Positions 1-7,132 of a DNA stretch of 10,062 nt are shown here, piece by piece. Where the stretch lies: contig DTYK01000305.1 in NCBI GenBank assembly GCA_012961925.1, forward strand, positions 1 to 10,062, in the 5' to 3' direction. A program made the translations under genes and the position numbers. This DNA comes from Candidatus Latescibacterota bacterium (lineage in GTDB: Bacteria > Latescibacterota > MVCY01 > DTYK01). How positions within the stretch are numbered: position 1 is the stretch's first letter; every line of letters starts with the position of its first letter. The notes under the pieces are model-generated. The model searched no databases, had not been told where the DNA came from, and saw nothing but the letters and a program-made list of their open reading frames with translations.

Positions 1-325
1 CCAGATCCTCATCAATCAGCGAGGCGAGGTGATCGTCGACGGGGAACATGTGGATAGGCTCTTGATAATGGATTTTCAGCATCCTTATCGGCTGGTCAAG
101 GTCGGAAGCGGACTGTTTGCACCAGAGGATGAGATGGATGCAGGCGAACCTGCTAAGGAGGCAAAGGTACGACAGGGTTACTTAGAAGGGTCCAATGTGC
201 GAGCAATCGAGGAGATGGTGGAGATGCTCCTCTCCTACCGCCGCTATGAAGCGGACCATAAGGCGATTCAGATACAGGATGAGACCCTGGGTAAAGCGGT
301 CAACGAGCTTGGAACCGTGAGATAA
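1..325 (+). CDS. flgF: Proximal/distal rod protein FlgF, C-terminal part (5' end outside window)
   Basis: The frame is open from base 2 and ends at TAA 323-325, leaving about 107 C-terminal residues. FlgF is a rod subunit of the flagellar basal body, sits below FlgG, and is exported by the flagellar type III apparatus. The visible part has the family's C-terminal helix motif: QGYLEGSNVRAIEEMVEML followed by a YRRYEADHKAIQ stretch, which matches the basal-body rod/hook C-terminal domain shared by FlgF, FlgG and FlgE. A GTG at 29 could look like a start, but residues encoded upstream of it continue the same protein, so the gene is cut by the window edge and not short. The call as FlgF, not a second FlgG, rests mainly on its place directly before flgG with a 33 bp gap. 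A paralogous FlgG-like rod protein is the main alternative. Confidence 0.88.
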   Translation, partial: QILINQRGEVIVDGEHVDRLLIMDFQHPYRLVKVGSGLFAPEDEMDAGEPAKEAKVRQGYLEGSNVRAIEEMVEMLLSYRRYEADHKAIQIQDETLGKAVNELGTVR

Positions 326-358
326 GGATACCGATCCCTGTAAAAGGAGGCGACTGAG

Positions 359-1147
359 ATGATAAGATCAATGAGGGCAGCGGCTACAGGCTTGATTGCT
401 CAGGAACTGAACGTCACCACGATAGCAAATAATCTGGCAAATATAAACACTACGGGGTTTAAGAAGAGCAGGATTGAATTCCAGGACCTCCTTTATGAAA
501 CGATGAGGCAGGCTGGAAGCTCCCGGCTTCAAGGGGCAGAGGTGCCGGTTGAACTACAGATAGGCTATGGCACGCGTCCGGTAGCGACCCACCGTATCTT
601 CTCCCAGGGAGAGATACAACCCACGAATAACCCCCTTGACATCGCCATAGAAGGAGATGGGTTCTTTCAGATAAGCATGCCGAACGGTGATCTGGCCTAT
701 ACCAGGGATGGTACCTTTAAGCTCTCACCCGATGGAAAGATCGTCACCTCGGATGGATTTACCCTTTATCCGGATCTGGTGATACCCGAAGATGCGACCG
801 ACATACATATCGGCGCCGATGGAACGGTGTCGGTCATGGTTTACGGTGAAAAGACCCCGTTGGACCTTGGAGGGATAGAACTGGTCAGATTCATCAACCC
901 TGCTGGATTGAAGGCGATCGGCGGTAACCTTATGGTTGCCACAGCAACCTCGGGCGAGCCGATCCTCGGTTCGCCGGGTTCTGAAGGCTTTGGCACTTTA
1001 TCCCAGGGATATCTTGAGCTCTCGAATGTACAGGTGGTGGAGGAGATGGTCAATATGATCATCGCCCAGAGGGCGTATGAGATCAATTCCAAGGTGATAG
1101 AGACATCTGAGGAGATGGCCTCGATAGCCAACAGATTGAAGAGATAG
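359..1147 (+). CDS. flgG: Distal rod protein FlgG
   Basis: This 262-residue protein is full length for FlgG, the subunit of the distal rod that passes through the P and L rings. The N-terminal rod domain (about residues 5-38) contains IANNLANINTTGFKKSR. It is followed by a YETMRQAG segment at 46-53, which resembles the FlgG-type rod-specific stretch and separates it from hook protein FlgE. The middle has the usual NPLDIAIEGDGFFQI and YTRDGTFKLSPDG motifs. The C-terminus carries QGYLELSNVQVVEEMVNMI and the helix ending in RLKR. There is no signal peptide, as expected for type III export. The ATG at 359 is preceded by AGGAGG at 345-350, a well-spaced ribosome binding site. It sits between flgF and flgA in the order common outside enteric bacteria. 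Confidence 0.97.
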   Translation: MIRSMRAAATGLIAQELNVTTIANNLANINTTGFKKSRIEFQDLLYETMRQAGSSRLQGAEVPVELQIGYGTRPVATHRIFSQGEIQPTNNPLDIAIEGDGFFQISMPNGDLAYTRDGTFKLSPDGKIVTSDGFTLYPDLVIPEDATDIHIGADGTVSVMVYGEKTPLDLGGIELVRFINPAGLKAIGGNLMVATATSGEPILGSPGSEGFGTLSQGYLELSNVQVVEEMVNMIIAQRAYEINSKVIETSEEMASIANRLKR

Positions 1148-1158
1148 AGGGAGGCCGG

Positions 1159-1902
1159 ATGATGGACCTCAGACCGCACTCTAACGTAGTAAACTGCATC
1201 CTGTTGCTTCCTTTGGTGGGCCTCTGGCTGTACATATCAGCCCCCGGGGTAGTTCGGGCCCAGACCCTAATCTCGGAAAGGGATATCCAGAGGGCGGTGG
1301 AGGATTTCGTCTTTACTTCTCTGGGGCTGCCAAAGGAGAATCTGCAGATTGAATGCGGTCCACACAGGGCTATCAGGGTCAAGGATGATGGCAAGGTTAG
1401 GGTTGTGGTGTCAAAAGCAACGAAGGGGGAGCTCAGGGGCACTGTCCCGCTCAAGATTGAGATATGGGCCGATGGTGCCCTGCAAAGGCGTTCTCTGGCC
1501 ACCGCAAGGATCAGGCTCTTTGACAGAGTTGTGGTCGCTTCCCAGCGTATCGACAGACATGAGGCCCTCACCCCGCAAAAATTAAAGGTCGAGAGGAGGG
1601 ATGTTACGGATCTGACCGGTGGTTACTTTACCGCAGTGGGCATGCTGAAGGGAAAAAGGGCGAAGGTGCTCATCCCTTTCAACAGGGTCGTCACGAAGAG
1701 ATGTGTGGAGAGGGTACCGGTGGTGACCAGGGGGTCGGAGGTAACGATCCTGGCGCAGGCGGGAAACGTCTTTGCGTCGGCAAAAGGTTTAGCCTTGGAG
1801 GACGGAGAGGTAGGGGATAAGATCAGGGTGAGAAATGGGAGTTCAAAGGTGAGCTTAGTCGCCAAGGTGATAGATGCCACAACCGTGAAGGTCATTTTCT
1901 AA
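1159..1902 (+). CDS. flgA: Flagellar P-ring assembly chaperone FlgA
   Basis: The product (247 residues) is a periplasmic chaperone that helps FlgI assemble into the P ring around the rod. It starts with a Sec-type signal peptide: a hydrophobic core at about residues 13-28 and a likely cleavage after VVRA at residue 34. The C-terminal half (from about residue 117) is the SAF/ChapFlgA region, with the typical ASQRIDRHEALTPQKLKVER run, then VLIPFNRVV, VPVVTRGSEVTI and GDKIRVRN motifs. The N-terminal part is more variable, as is normal for FlgA. Two start codons are adjacent (ATGATG at 1159 and 1162). AGGGAGG at 1148-1154 is better spaced for the second, so the true start may be 1162. The gap from flgG is only 11 bp, which suggests translational coupling. 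Confidence 0.93.
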   Translation: MMDLRPHSNVVNCILLLPLVGLWLYISAPGVVRAQTLISERDIQRAVEDFVFTSLGLPKENLQIECGPHRAIRVKDDGKVRVVVSKATKGELRGTVPLKIEIWADGALQRRSLATARIRLFDRVVVASQRIDRHEALTPQKLKVERRDVTDLTGGYFTAVGMLKGKRAKVLIPFNRVVTKRCVERVPVVTRGSEVTILAQAGNVFASAKGLALEDGEVGDKIRVRNGSSKVSLVAKVIDATTVKVIF

Positions 1903-1982
1903 TATATCGGTGTTTTTCAGCCTCAATCATCCGGGTTTAAGGTGAAGATGAAGCGCTAATTCTTAACGATCGGAGGATACAG

Positions 1983-2606
1983 ATGCGAAGTTTGACCGCT
2001 GTGTTTATCCTGTGTTTGCTCTTCCCATTCGGCCTCCTGGCCCAGGAGTACATGGATGCGGGGCCGACTCAAAATCCGGGTGGCATGGAAGACAACGTCC
2101 GGGCTTGGAGTTCATTGTACTCGGATCTCAAGGCGAGGAAGGTGGGTGACATCGTGACGATCCTCATCTTCGAGTACTCATCGGCTTCGAACAAGACGCA
2201 GACGGCGACAAAGAAGGAAAACGAGTTTTCCCTTTCTGGGGGGCCGGGACGTGGGGCACTGGATTTCATCCCTCTGTACGCCTTGAGCAGTGATGTGAAA
2301 AATGAATATGAGGGGTCAGGTTCTACGTCTCGCAGCGGCAATCTCAGGGCCAAGATAACAGCCACCGTTACCCAGGTAAGGGATAACGGCGATCTGGTTA
2401 TCAGGGGGAGCAGGGTCGTGGAGATAAATGGCGAGAAAGAGATCATAACCCTCTCCGGAGTGGTACGCCCGGAGGACATCTCACCAGCCAACACAGTCTA
2501 TTCATATAACATCGCCGATGCACAGATCAGTTACAAGGGGAAAGGGGCAATCAGTACAGGGGGACGTCCGGGGATATTAACCCGAATCATTAACTGGTTG
2601 TTCTAA
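1983..2606 (+). CDS. flgH: Flagellar L-ring protein FlgH
   Basis: This 207-residue protein is the outer-membrane L-ring subunit, the bushing for the distal rod. Family motifs appear in order: SSLYSDLKARKVGDIVTILI (about 40-59), an ASNKTQTATKKE segment, GSGSTSRSGNLRAKITATV, a VRDNGDLVIRG strand, INGEKEIITLSGVVRPEDI, ADAQISYKGKG and a terminal RPGILTRIINWLF. The start is supported by GGAGG at 1972-1976. The N-terminus is a hydrophobic signal peptide (residues 4-20) that looks like an ordinary signal peptidase I type, with LLA before Q21. The only Cys, at position 11, lies in the hydrophobic core with Leu at -1, so it does not fit a lipobox. Classical FlgH is a lipoprotein, so this is a notable difference. 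An 80 bp gap separates it from flgA. Confidence 0.96.
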   Translation: MRSLTAVFILCLLFPFGLLAQEYMDAGPTQNPGGMEDNVRAWSSLYSDLKARKVGDIVTILIFEYSSASNKTQTATKKENEFSLSGGPGRGALDFIPLYALSSDVKNEYEGSGSTSRSGNLRAKITATVTQVRDNGDLVIRGSRVVEINGEKEIITLSGVVRPEDISPANTVYSYNIADAQISYKGKGAISTGGRPGILTRIINWLF

Positions 2607-2653
2607 AGTGCTCCCGCGGCGTTCTTATGGCAGATGTCGCCGATATGCAGGCT

Positions 2654-2662
2654 AAAAGGTGG
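2654..2662 (+). promoter_or_regulatory. Ribosome binding site deciding the flgI start
   Basis: AAAAGGTGG lies just before the ATG at 2667, with seven bases between AAAAGG and the start. It lies inside the extension that would be translated from the alternative ATG at 2634, which has only a poor GGCAG upstream. The site therefore favours the shorter protein. Confidence 0.6.
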
Positions 2663-2666
2663 TTAT

Positions 2667-3812
2667 ATGTCCATCCGTGTTTACAGAAAGACACAAAGAT
2701 TCTGTCTGTTTGGCCAGCTATTATTTGTCACCCTGGCGACGGTTATCCCTAACCTGGCGGACGGTGCCGTGAGGATTAAGGACATAGCGAGGATCCAGGG
2801 GCCCGGTGAAGTTCAGCTTATGGGTTATGGGCTTGTTGTCGGTCTGAACGGAACAGGGGACGGAAAGAGGACCCAGTTCACCGTCCAGTCTATGGTCAAC
2901 CTGCTGAAACGGATGGGCATATCGGTTGACCCGCAGAGGGTCAATATCAGGAACGTAGCTGCGGTGATGGTGACTGCCAGGCTCTCTCCTTTCTCCAAGA
3001 AAGGGGATAAGATCGATGTTACGGTCTCCTCTATGGGAGATGCATCGAACCTCGAAGGGGGCACTCTGTTGCTGACGCCCCTTGCCTCGTCTGATGGCAC
3101 AATTTACGCCACGGCACAGGGACCGGTCTCGGTCGGAGGATTCACGATAGAAGCCGGATTATTCGGGGAACAGACTGCAAGGAACTATACCCTTGTTGGA
3201 CGAGTGCCGGATGGGGCAATCGTGGAGTTGGAGTTGCCCACCACCAGGAAGGTTCCGGAGACCTTAATCATCACCCTTTTCCAGGCCGACTACACCACAG
3301 CGGCGAGGATAGCCGAGGCAGTGGACGAGAAATTCGGCCAGAAACTTGCAAAGCCGCTTGATGCAAGCACTGTTTCAGTCAGGTTGCCGGAGCAGGTCCG
3401 GGACATCGGTGAAGTGGTCAACTTCATAGCCCAGATGGAGACAACCCTTGTCGTACCCGACGTAGTGGCCAGGGTGGTGATAAATGAAAAGACCGGGACG
3501 ATCGTCGTCGGAGAGAACGTAACCATCTCTCCGGTCGCCATAGCCCACGGAAATCTCAACATTGAGATCAAGGCCAGGCCTCTCATATCGCAGCCACCTC
3601 CGTTCTCCAAGGGTAAGACCGTCGTGGTACCCGAGATGGAGATCAGCGTTGAACCTGAGAAGGCACGTGTGATGGTTCTTGAAGAATCAGCAAGCGTGGG
3701 AGATGTTGCCAAGGTCCTGAATGCCCTCGGGGCCACTCCACGGGATATCATTGCAATCTTTCAGGCACTGAAACAGGCCGGAGCGCTGCGGGCGAAGCTT
3801 GTGATCATCTGA
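2667..3812 (+). CDS. flgI: Flagellar P-ring protein FlgI
   Basis: The product (381 residues from this start) is the periplasmic P-ring subunit, which surrounds the rod at the peptidoglycan layer. A Sec signal peptide precedes a likely cleavage after ADGA (residue 34). The mature protein begins VRIKDIARIQGPGEVQLMGY, close to the classical FlgI start. It continues with GLVVGLNGTGDG, KRMGISVDP, NVAAVMVTARLSPFSKKG, DVTVSSMGDASNLEGGTLL and QGPVSVGGF. Near the end come INEKTGTIVVGENVTISPVA and the helical tail GDVAKVLNALGATPRDII. I chose the ATG at 2667 because AAAAGGTGG at 2654-2662 precedes it and it gives a normal signal-peptide length. An in-frame ATG at 2634 would add 11 residues but has only a weak ribosome binding site. 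Secretion presumably relies on Sec, with FlgA from two genes upstream as chaperone. Confidence 0.96.
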   Translation: MSIRVYRKTQRFCLFGQLLFVTLATVIPNLADGAVRIKDIARIQGPGEVQLMGYGLVVGLNGTGDGKRTQFTVQSMVNLLKRMGISVDPQRVNIRNVAAVMVTARLSPFSKKGDKIDVTVSSMGDASNLEGGTLLLTPLASSDGTIYATAQGPVSVGGFTIEAGLFGEQTARNYTLVGRVPDGAIVELELPTTRKVPETLIITLFQADYTTAARIAEAVDEKFGQKLAKPLDASTVSVRLPEQVRDIGEVVNFIAQMETTLVVPDVVARVVINEKTGTIVVGENVTISPVAIAHGNLNIEIKARPLISQPPPFSKGKTVVVPEMEISVEPEKARVMVLEESASVGDVAKVLNALGATPRDIIAIFQALKQAGALRAKLVII

Positions 3813-3827
3813 CCACGAGGGGAAAGG

Positions 3828-4184
3828 ATGAAGATCGAGCATGGAAGTACAGGACCCCTGACGTTCCTCAGCCTCAACGGATGGGCTAACAGGCATAAAT
3901 CCCTCAGTGAGCCTATTAAAACCAAGGAGGTTGGGAAGAAGGTAACCGAAGATTTCAAGTTGAAAAAGGCCTGTCAGGATTTTGAGGCCCTCTTCATCTT
4001 CTACCTGTTAAAGGTAATGCGTAAGAGTATTCCTCAGAATGGATATCTTGATGGTGGAATAGGCCGGGGCATATTTCAGGGGATAATGGATGAAAAGGTG
4101 GCAGAAAAGGTATCGAGGACAGGCCAGATAGGCATCTGGAAGGTTTTATACGACCATCTGAGCATCAGGGAGAAGGACAGATAG
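3828..4184 (+). CDS. flgJ: Rod-binding protein, single-domain FlgJ type (no muramidase domain)
   Basis: This 118-residue protein matches the N-terminal rod-binding domain of FlgJ, which caps the growing rod in the periplasm. The domain spans about residues 46-112: KKACQDFEALFIFYLLKVMR, then a short glycine-rich loop (GYLDGGIGRGIF), a GIMDEKVAEKVSRTGQIGI segment and the final helix. The first 45 residues are not recognisable and look disordered or extended. Enteric FlgJ is about 310 residues, with a C-terminal glucosaminidase that opens peptidoglycan. Here the gene stops right after the rod-binding part, as in many non-gammaproteobacteria, so a separate lytic enzyme must do that job. It starts 15 bp after flgI behind a GAGGGGAAAGG ribosome binding site. 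No signal peptide is seen, in line with type III export. Confidence 0.9.
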   Translation: MKIEHGSTGPLTFLSLNGWANRHKSLSEPIKTKEVGKKVTEDFKLKKACQDFEALFIFYLLKVMRKSIPQNGYLDGGIGRGIFQGIMDEKVAEKVSRTGQIGIWKVLYDHLSIREKDR

Positions 4185-4277
4185 ACCCCCCTATGGGCCC
4201 ACATCAGTGAGCAGGATGGGATAAACAAACCGGATACAAACTTACGAATTCGCATAGGGATCTTTCAGGAGGCCTTA
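4185..4277 (+). other. Spacer between flgJ and flgN, the usual place of flgM
   Basis: At 93 bp this is the longest gap inside the operon. It holds the flgN ribosome binding site but no small ORF of FlgM size, no clear promoter boxes and no terminator-like hairpin. The frame shared by flgJ and flgN stays open through it, with no usable start codon before GTG 4278. In related operons the anti-sigma-28 factor gene flgM is often found here; nothing resembling it is visible. Confidence 0.5.
4267..4272 (+). promoter_or_regulatory. Consensus Shine-Dalgarno fixing the GTG start of flgN
   Basis: AGGAGG stands five bases before GTG 4278. No ATG, GTG or TTG occurs in this frame between the flgJ stop at 4182 and 4278, so the site fixes GTG as the start. 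Confidence 0.75.
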
Positions 4278-4778
4278 GTGGAACCGTTGGTAACCAAATT
4301 TGTAGAGATAATGAATCAAGAGGTCGGGTGCTTCACAAAGCTGCTCGACCTATTGATGGGTGAACAGAAGTCGTTAATAGATAATGACATTGATTCGCTC
4401 CAGACCGTTCTGCAGGAGCAGGATAATCTCCTTGCGCAGATAAGCGGATTAGAGAAAAAACGGCTTGAGGTCTCTACCGCTATCTCCCAGAAACTGAAGG
4501 TAGAAAAGGGGGAGTTGACCATTGGCAGGCTAACCAGATTAGTGAAGGGATGTCAAGGAGTTGAGTTGGAAAAGCTGGGAAACACGCTTCTGGAGCTGCA
4601 GAGGAGAATCGAAACTGCCAACAGGAACAACAAGCTCCTCATAAAACAGTCCATGAGATACGTTGATCGATGTCTGAATATCCTAACAGGGGAAGCAGAA
4701 TCCTCAAAGACATATGCCAAGACCGGCAGAATAACGAGGAATAGGAAAGAACCCAGGGTGATGGACAGGGAGTTATGA
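4278..4778 (+). CDS. flgN: Flagellar export chaperone FlgN (FlgK/FlgL chaperone)
   Basis: The product (166 residues, GTG start) is predicted to be the cytoplasmic chaperone that holds FlgK and FlgL before type III export. It is almost wholly helical: a first long helix with the family-like pattern LLMGEQKSLIDNDIDSLQTV and LQEQDNLLAQISGLEKKRLE, a second helical region around ELEKLGNTLLELQRRIETAN, then the conserved NNKLLIKQSMRYVDRCLNIL. The tail has a TYAKTGRI motif and ends in VMDREL, both typical of FlgN. There is no signal peptide. GTG 4278 is the first possible start after the upstream stop in this frame and has a perfect AGGAGG at 4267-4272. It directly precedes flgK and flgL, its expected clients. 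FlgN proteins are poorly conserved, so the call rests on both pattern and position. Confidence 0.9.
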   Translation: MEPLVTKFVEIMNQEVGCFTKLLDLLMGEQKSLIDNDIDSLQTVLQEQDNLLAQISGLEKKRLEVSTAISQKLKVEKGELTIGRLTRLVKGCQGVELEKLGNTLLELQRRIETANRNNKLLIKQSMRYVDRCLNILTGEAESSKTYAKTGRITRNRKEPRVMDREL

Positions 4779-4784
4779 GAGCAG

Positions 4785-4797
4785 GGTCCCTGGGACC
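4785..4797 (+). repeat. Perfect inverted repeat just before the flgK ribosome binding site
   Basis: GGTCCC and GGGACC flank a single T, giving a 13-base palindrome in the 27 bp flgN-flgK gap. In RNA it could form a five-pair GC-rich stem with a three-base loop ending directly against the flgK Shine-Dalgarno (GAGGTGA, 4798-4804). It could be a translational control element or a protein-binding palindrome, or it could be chance. Confidence 0.4.
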
Positions 4798-4805
4798 GAG
4801 GTGAG

Positions 4806-6185
4806 ATGTCAGATCTATCAGGAATATTCGAAATCGGTAAACGTGCGCTCTTAGCATACAGGCAGGCGTTAAACACGACGGCGCACAACATCGCCAACAT
4901 CAATACACCTGGGTTTTCAAGACAACAGGCGGTATTGGGGGCGAGTTTATCCCCCTCTTCCGATGCCGGCCAGGTAGGTACCGGGGTGGAAGTCCTTCTG
5001 GTGAGGCGGCTGAGGGATGAGTTCCTGGATGCCCAATACAGGGCTGAAAGTAAAGATCTTGGAAGATGGAAATCCCTCTCCCAGACACTGGGCCAGATCG
5101 AGGAGATCTTCTTAGAACCATCGGAGAGCGGGCTGAGAAATCGCTTAGATGAATTCTGGAACGGCTGGCATGATCTTGCCAATGATCCGGAGAATCTGGG
5201 CTCTCGCCATAGCCTCATAAGGAGAGCTGAATCGCTGACACATACGTTCCACCGCCTTGTGGATGGGTTAAAGGAACTCCGTCTCAGCCTCGATTCGCAG
5301 GTTGCCCATAAGGTTAAGGAAATCAACAGCATCGCCAAGCAGATCGCAGAACTGAACCTGGGCATCCTCACGGCGGAAGGTAACGGGAATGAGGCGTCTG
5401 ATCTCAGGGATAGAAGGGACCTGCTCTTAGACCGGCTTTCGGCGATCATGGATATTAAGGTCATACAGGAGGAGAACGGATCTATCTCCCTTAGGGCAGC
5501 CGGAAAGGTCCTGGTTGAAAAGGGGAACATTAGAGGGCTATCCTTGAAATCCATCTCAGACGGTGGGATCACGCTGTCGATGCCTGTGTGGGAGGAAGAT
5601 GAGAGCACGGTGAGGGTTGGAGGTGGCAGTTTAAAAGCACTGATGGAGGCCCGCGATGATCTGATCCCTGCATATGAAGCGAAGTTAAACCGCCTAACAG
5701 AAGAACTTGTCACCTCAGTGAATGAGATTCACTCCAAGGGTTTTGGGTTGGACGGGACCGCAGGTATACACTTCTTTGACCCTGCAAAGCTAAGGGCTGA
5801 TAATATAGCACTTGACGGTGAGATAATCAGCGATGCAAGTAAGATTGCCGCCTCTTCTGATGGAAGTCCAGGTGATAACTCAGTTGCGATGGCAATTGCA
5901 GCCCTTAAGAACCTCCCGCGCATGGAGGATGGGACCATCACTTTCAACCACTATTACAGTTCCCTGATCGCAGAGATAGGGGCTGAAAGTAAAGGGGCCT
6001 CCGGGGAGGCGACGGCACATCAACTGCTAATCGACCAATTGGAAAACAGGAGGGAGTCCCTGAAGGGCGTATCACTGGACGAAGAGATGATCGATCTGAT
6101 AAAATTCCAGCGAGCCTATCAGGCTGCAGCAAGAATTGTCTCAAGGGTGGATGAGATCATGGATGTCATCCTGGGCATGGTGTGA
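4806..6185 (+). CDS. flgK: Hook-filament junction protein FlgK (HAP1)
   Basis: This 459-residue protein forms the first junction zone between hook and filament. The N-terminal region has GKRALLAYRQALNTTAHNIA followed by NINTPGFSRQQAVL, the FlgK form of the rod/hook motif, and then a long helical segment (about 75-200) with LRNRLDEFWNGWHDLANDPE. The C-terminal 80 residues carry AEIGAESKGASGEATAHQLL, the GVSLDEEMIDLIKFQRAYQA signature and a final VDEIMDVILGM helix. The family ranges from about 450 to 640 residues (547 in Salmonella-type proteins), so this is a compact version with a small exposed middle domain. The start matches the usual MS-x-L beginning, although the GAGGTGA site sits unusually close to the ATG. 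There is no signal peptide; export would be type III, helped by FlgN upstream. Confidence 0.96.
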   Translation: MSDLSGIFEIGKRALLAYRQALNTTAHNIANINTPGFSRQQAVLGASLSPSSDAGQVGTGVEVLLVRRLRDEFLDAQYRAESKDLGRWKSLSQTLGQIEEIFLEPSESGLRNRLDEFWNGWHDLANDPENLGSRHSLIRRAESLTHTFHRLVDGLKELRLSLDSQVAHKVKEINSIAKQIAELNLGILTAEGNGNEASDLRDRRDLLLDRLSAIMDIKVIQEENGSISLRAAGKVLVEKGNIRGLSLKSISDGGITLSMPVWEEDESTVRVGGGSLKALMEARDDLIPAYEAKLNRLTEELVTSVNEIHSKGFGLDGTAGIHFFDPAKLRADNIALDGEIISDASKIAASSDGSPGDNSVAMAIAALKNLPRMEDGTITFNHYYSSLIAEIGAESKGASGEATAHQLLIDQLENRRESLKGVSLDEEMIDLIKFQRAYQAAARIVSRVDEIMDVILGMV

Positions 6186-6229
6186 AAGAGGTACTAAAGA
6201 GCTTATAGGTAAAGGGGGGATCGGCTATT

Positions 6230-7132
6230 ATGCGAACCACGAGCAGCATGATGGTTTCAACCCTTTTGAACAACCTCGATAACCTGAAGAAGAGGATAGG
6301 GAGACATCAGACGAAACTGGCAACTGCCAAAAGGATCAACAGGCCTTCCGATGACCCTTCAGGTATCTCGGGATCGTTGCATCTTAATTCCGTTTTGAAG
6401 GGCAACGAGCAGTACCTCAGAAATATCCAGGACGCCACCGAACGGTTGAGCTTTACTGAGAACAGATTGGGAAGTCTGAACTCCCTTCTGACCGATCTGA
6501 GGGCCCTGACGGTCCAGGGGGCCTCTGAGACCCTCTCCATCGATGAAAGGGAGGCCCTTGCCCTCCAGGCCAACCAGTATCTGGAACAGCTTCTCTCGGA
6601 GGCCAACGCACGGTTTAAAGGGAGCTATATCTTCGGTGGAACCCAGACCCGGACCGCCCCTTATGTCGTAACCAGGGATGAAACGGGTGAAGTAGTCTCT
6701 GTAAATAGATCTGGCAATACAAGTGGGGAAATCTACAGGGAGATAGACGAAGGAGAAACCCTTCAGATAAACGTGACAGGAGAGGGACTCTTTGAAGGTC
6801 CTATATCGGCCTTTCAAGTCCTCATAGACCTGCGGCAGGCCCTCAGGGACGATGATACAGGCGCCATAGGAGATTCGCTGGATAAGATCGATCAGATCCT
6901 TGAAAGAGTGACCGAACTTAGGAGCGAGGTCGGTGCCAAATTGAACAGGCTCCAGATGGCCAAGAACCGCCTGGAGGATGATAACCTGTTAGTAGGCAGG
7001 GCGATCTCCGATGTAGAGGATGTAGACATTGCCGAGGCCATAATCGACCTTCAGAAGGAGCAGACAGTCTATCAAGCAGCGCTGGTGGTGGCATCCCAGA
7101 TCGATCGGCTGAACCTCATAGACCTTCTGTGA
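6230..7132 (+). CDS. flgL: Hook-filament junction protein FlgL (HAP3)
   Basis: The product (300 residues) is the second junction protein, on which flagellin polymerises. It has the flagellin-like N-terminal domain: MRTTSSMMVSTLLNNLDNLK, a helix ending in KRINRPSDDPSG, then LRNIQDATERLSFTENRLGS and LTDLRALTVQGAS. In the middle is the FlgL-type ANARFKGSYIFGGTQTRTAP motif. The C-terminal helix bundle contains GAKLNRLQMAKNRLEDDNL and an ISDVEDVDIAEAIIDLQKEQ run ending in LNLIDLL. Length is normal for FlgL and shorter than most flagellins, and the GSYIFGGTQT motif argues for FlgL over flagellin. The ribosome binding site AAAGGGGGGA lies at 6211-6220. It follows flgK by 44 bp and precedes the glycosyltransferase gene by 16 bp, so all three are very likely on one message. 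Confidence 0.95.
   Translation: MRTTSSMMVSTLLNNLDNLKKRIGRHQTKLATAKRINRPSDDPSGISGSLHLNSVLKGNEQYLRNIQDATERLSFTENRLGSLNSLLTDLRALTVQGASETLSIDEREALALQANQYLEQLLSEANARFKGSYIFGGTQTRTAPYVVTRDETGEVVSVNRSGNTSGEIYREIDEGETLQINVTGEGLFEGPISAFQVLIDLRQALRDDDTGAIGDSLDKIDQILERVTELRSEVGAKLNRLQMAKNRLEDDNLLVGRAISDVEDVDIAEAIIDLQKEQTVYQAALVVASQIDRLNLIDLL

Noticed and set aside
29..61. GTG at 29 as the start of a short complete gene
   Set aside because: The frame is open to the left edge and encodes further FlgF-like residues, so the gene is cut by the window and does not start there.
1903..1982. 80 bp flgA-flgH gap as a promoter or terminator region
   Set aside because: No stem followed by a T-run and no sigma-28, sigma-54 or sigma-70 pair could be recognised; only the flgH ribosome binding site stands out.
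2634..2666. Longer FlgI starting at ATG 2634
   Set aside because: It would add 11 residues before an already adequate signal peptide, and the upstream ribosome binding site is poor compared with that before ATG 2667.
3095..3110. TGGCACAATTTACGC, similar to a sigma-54 promoter
   Set aside because: It has the GG and GC positions, but TTGC is replaced by ACGC. It lies in the middle of flgI with no gene starting downstream and encodes conserved FlgI residues.
4553..5713. Long open frame of 386 codons on the minus strand across flgN and flgK
   Set aside because: It lies opposite two well-supported genes, its translation is serine/arginine/leucine-rich low-information sequence with no domain, and there is no ribosome binding site. 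It is a codon-bias shadow.
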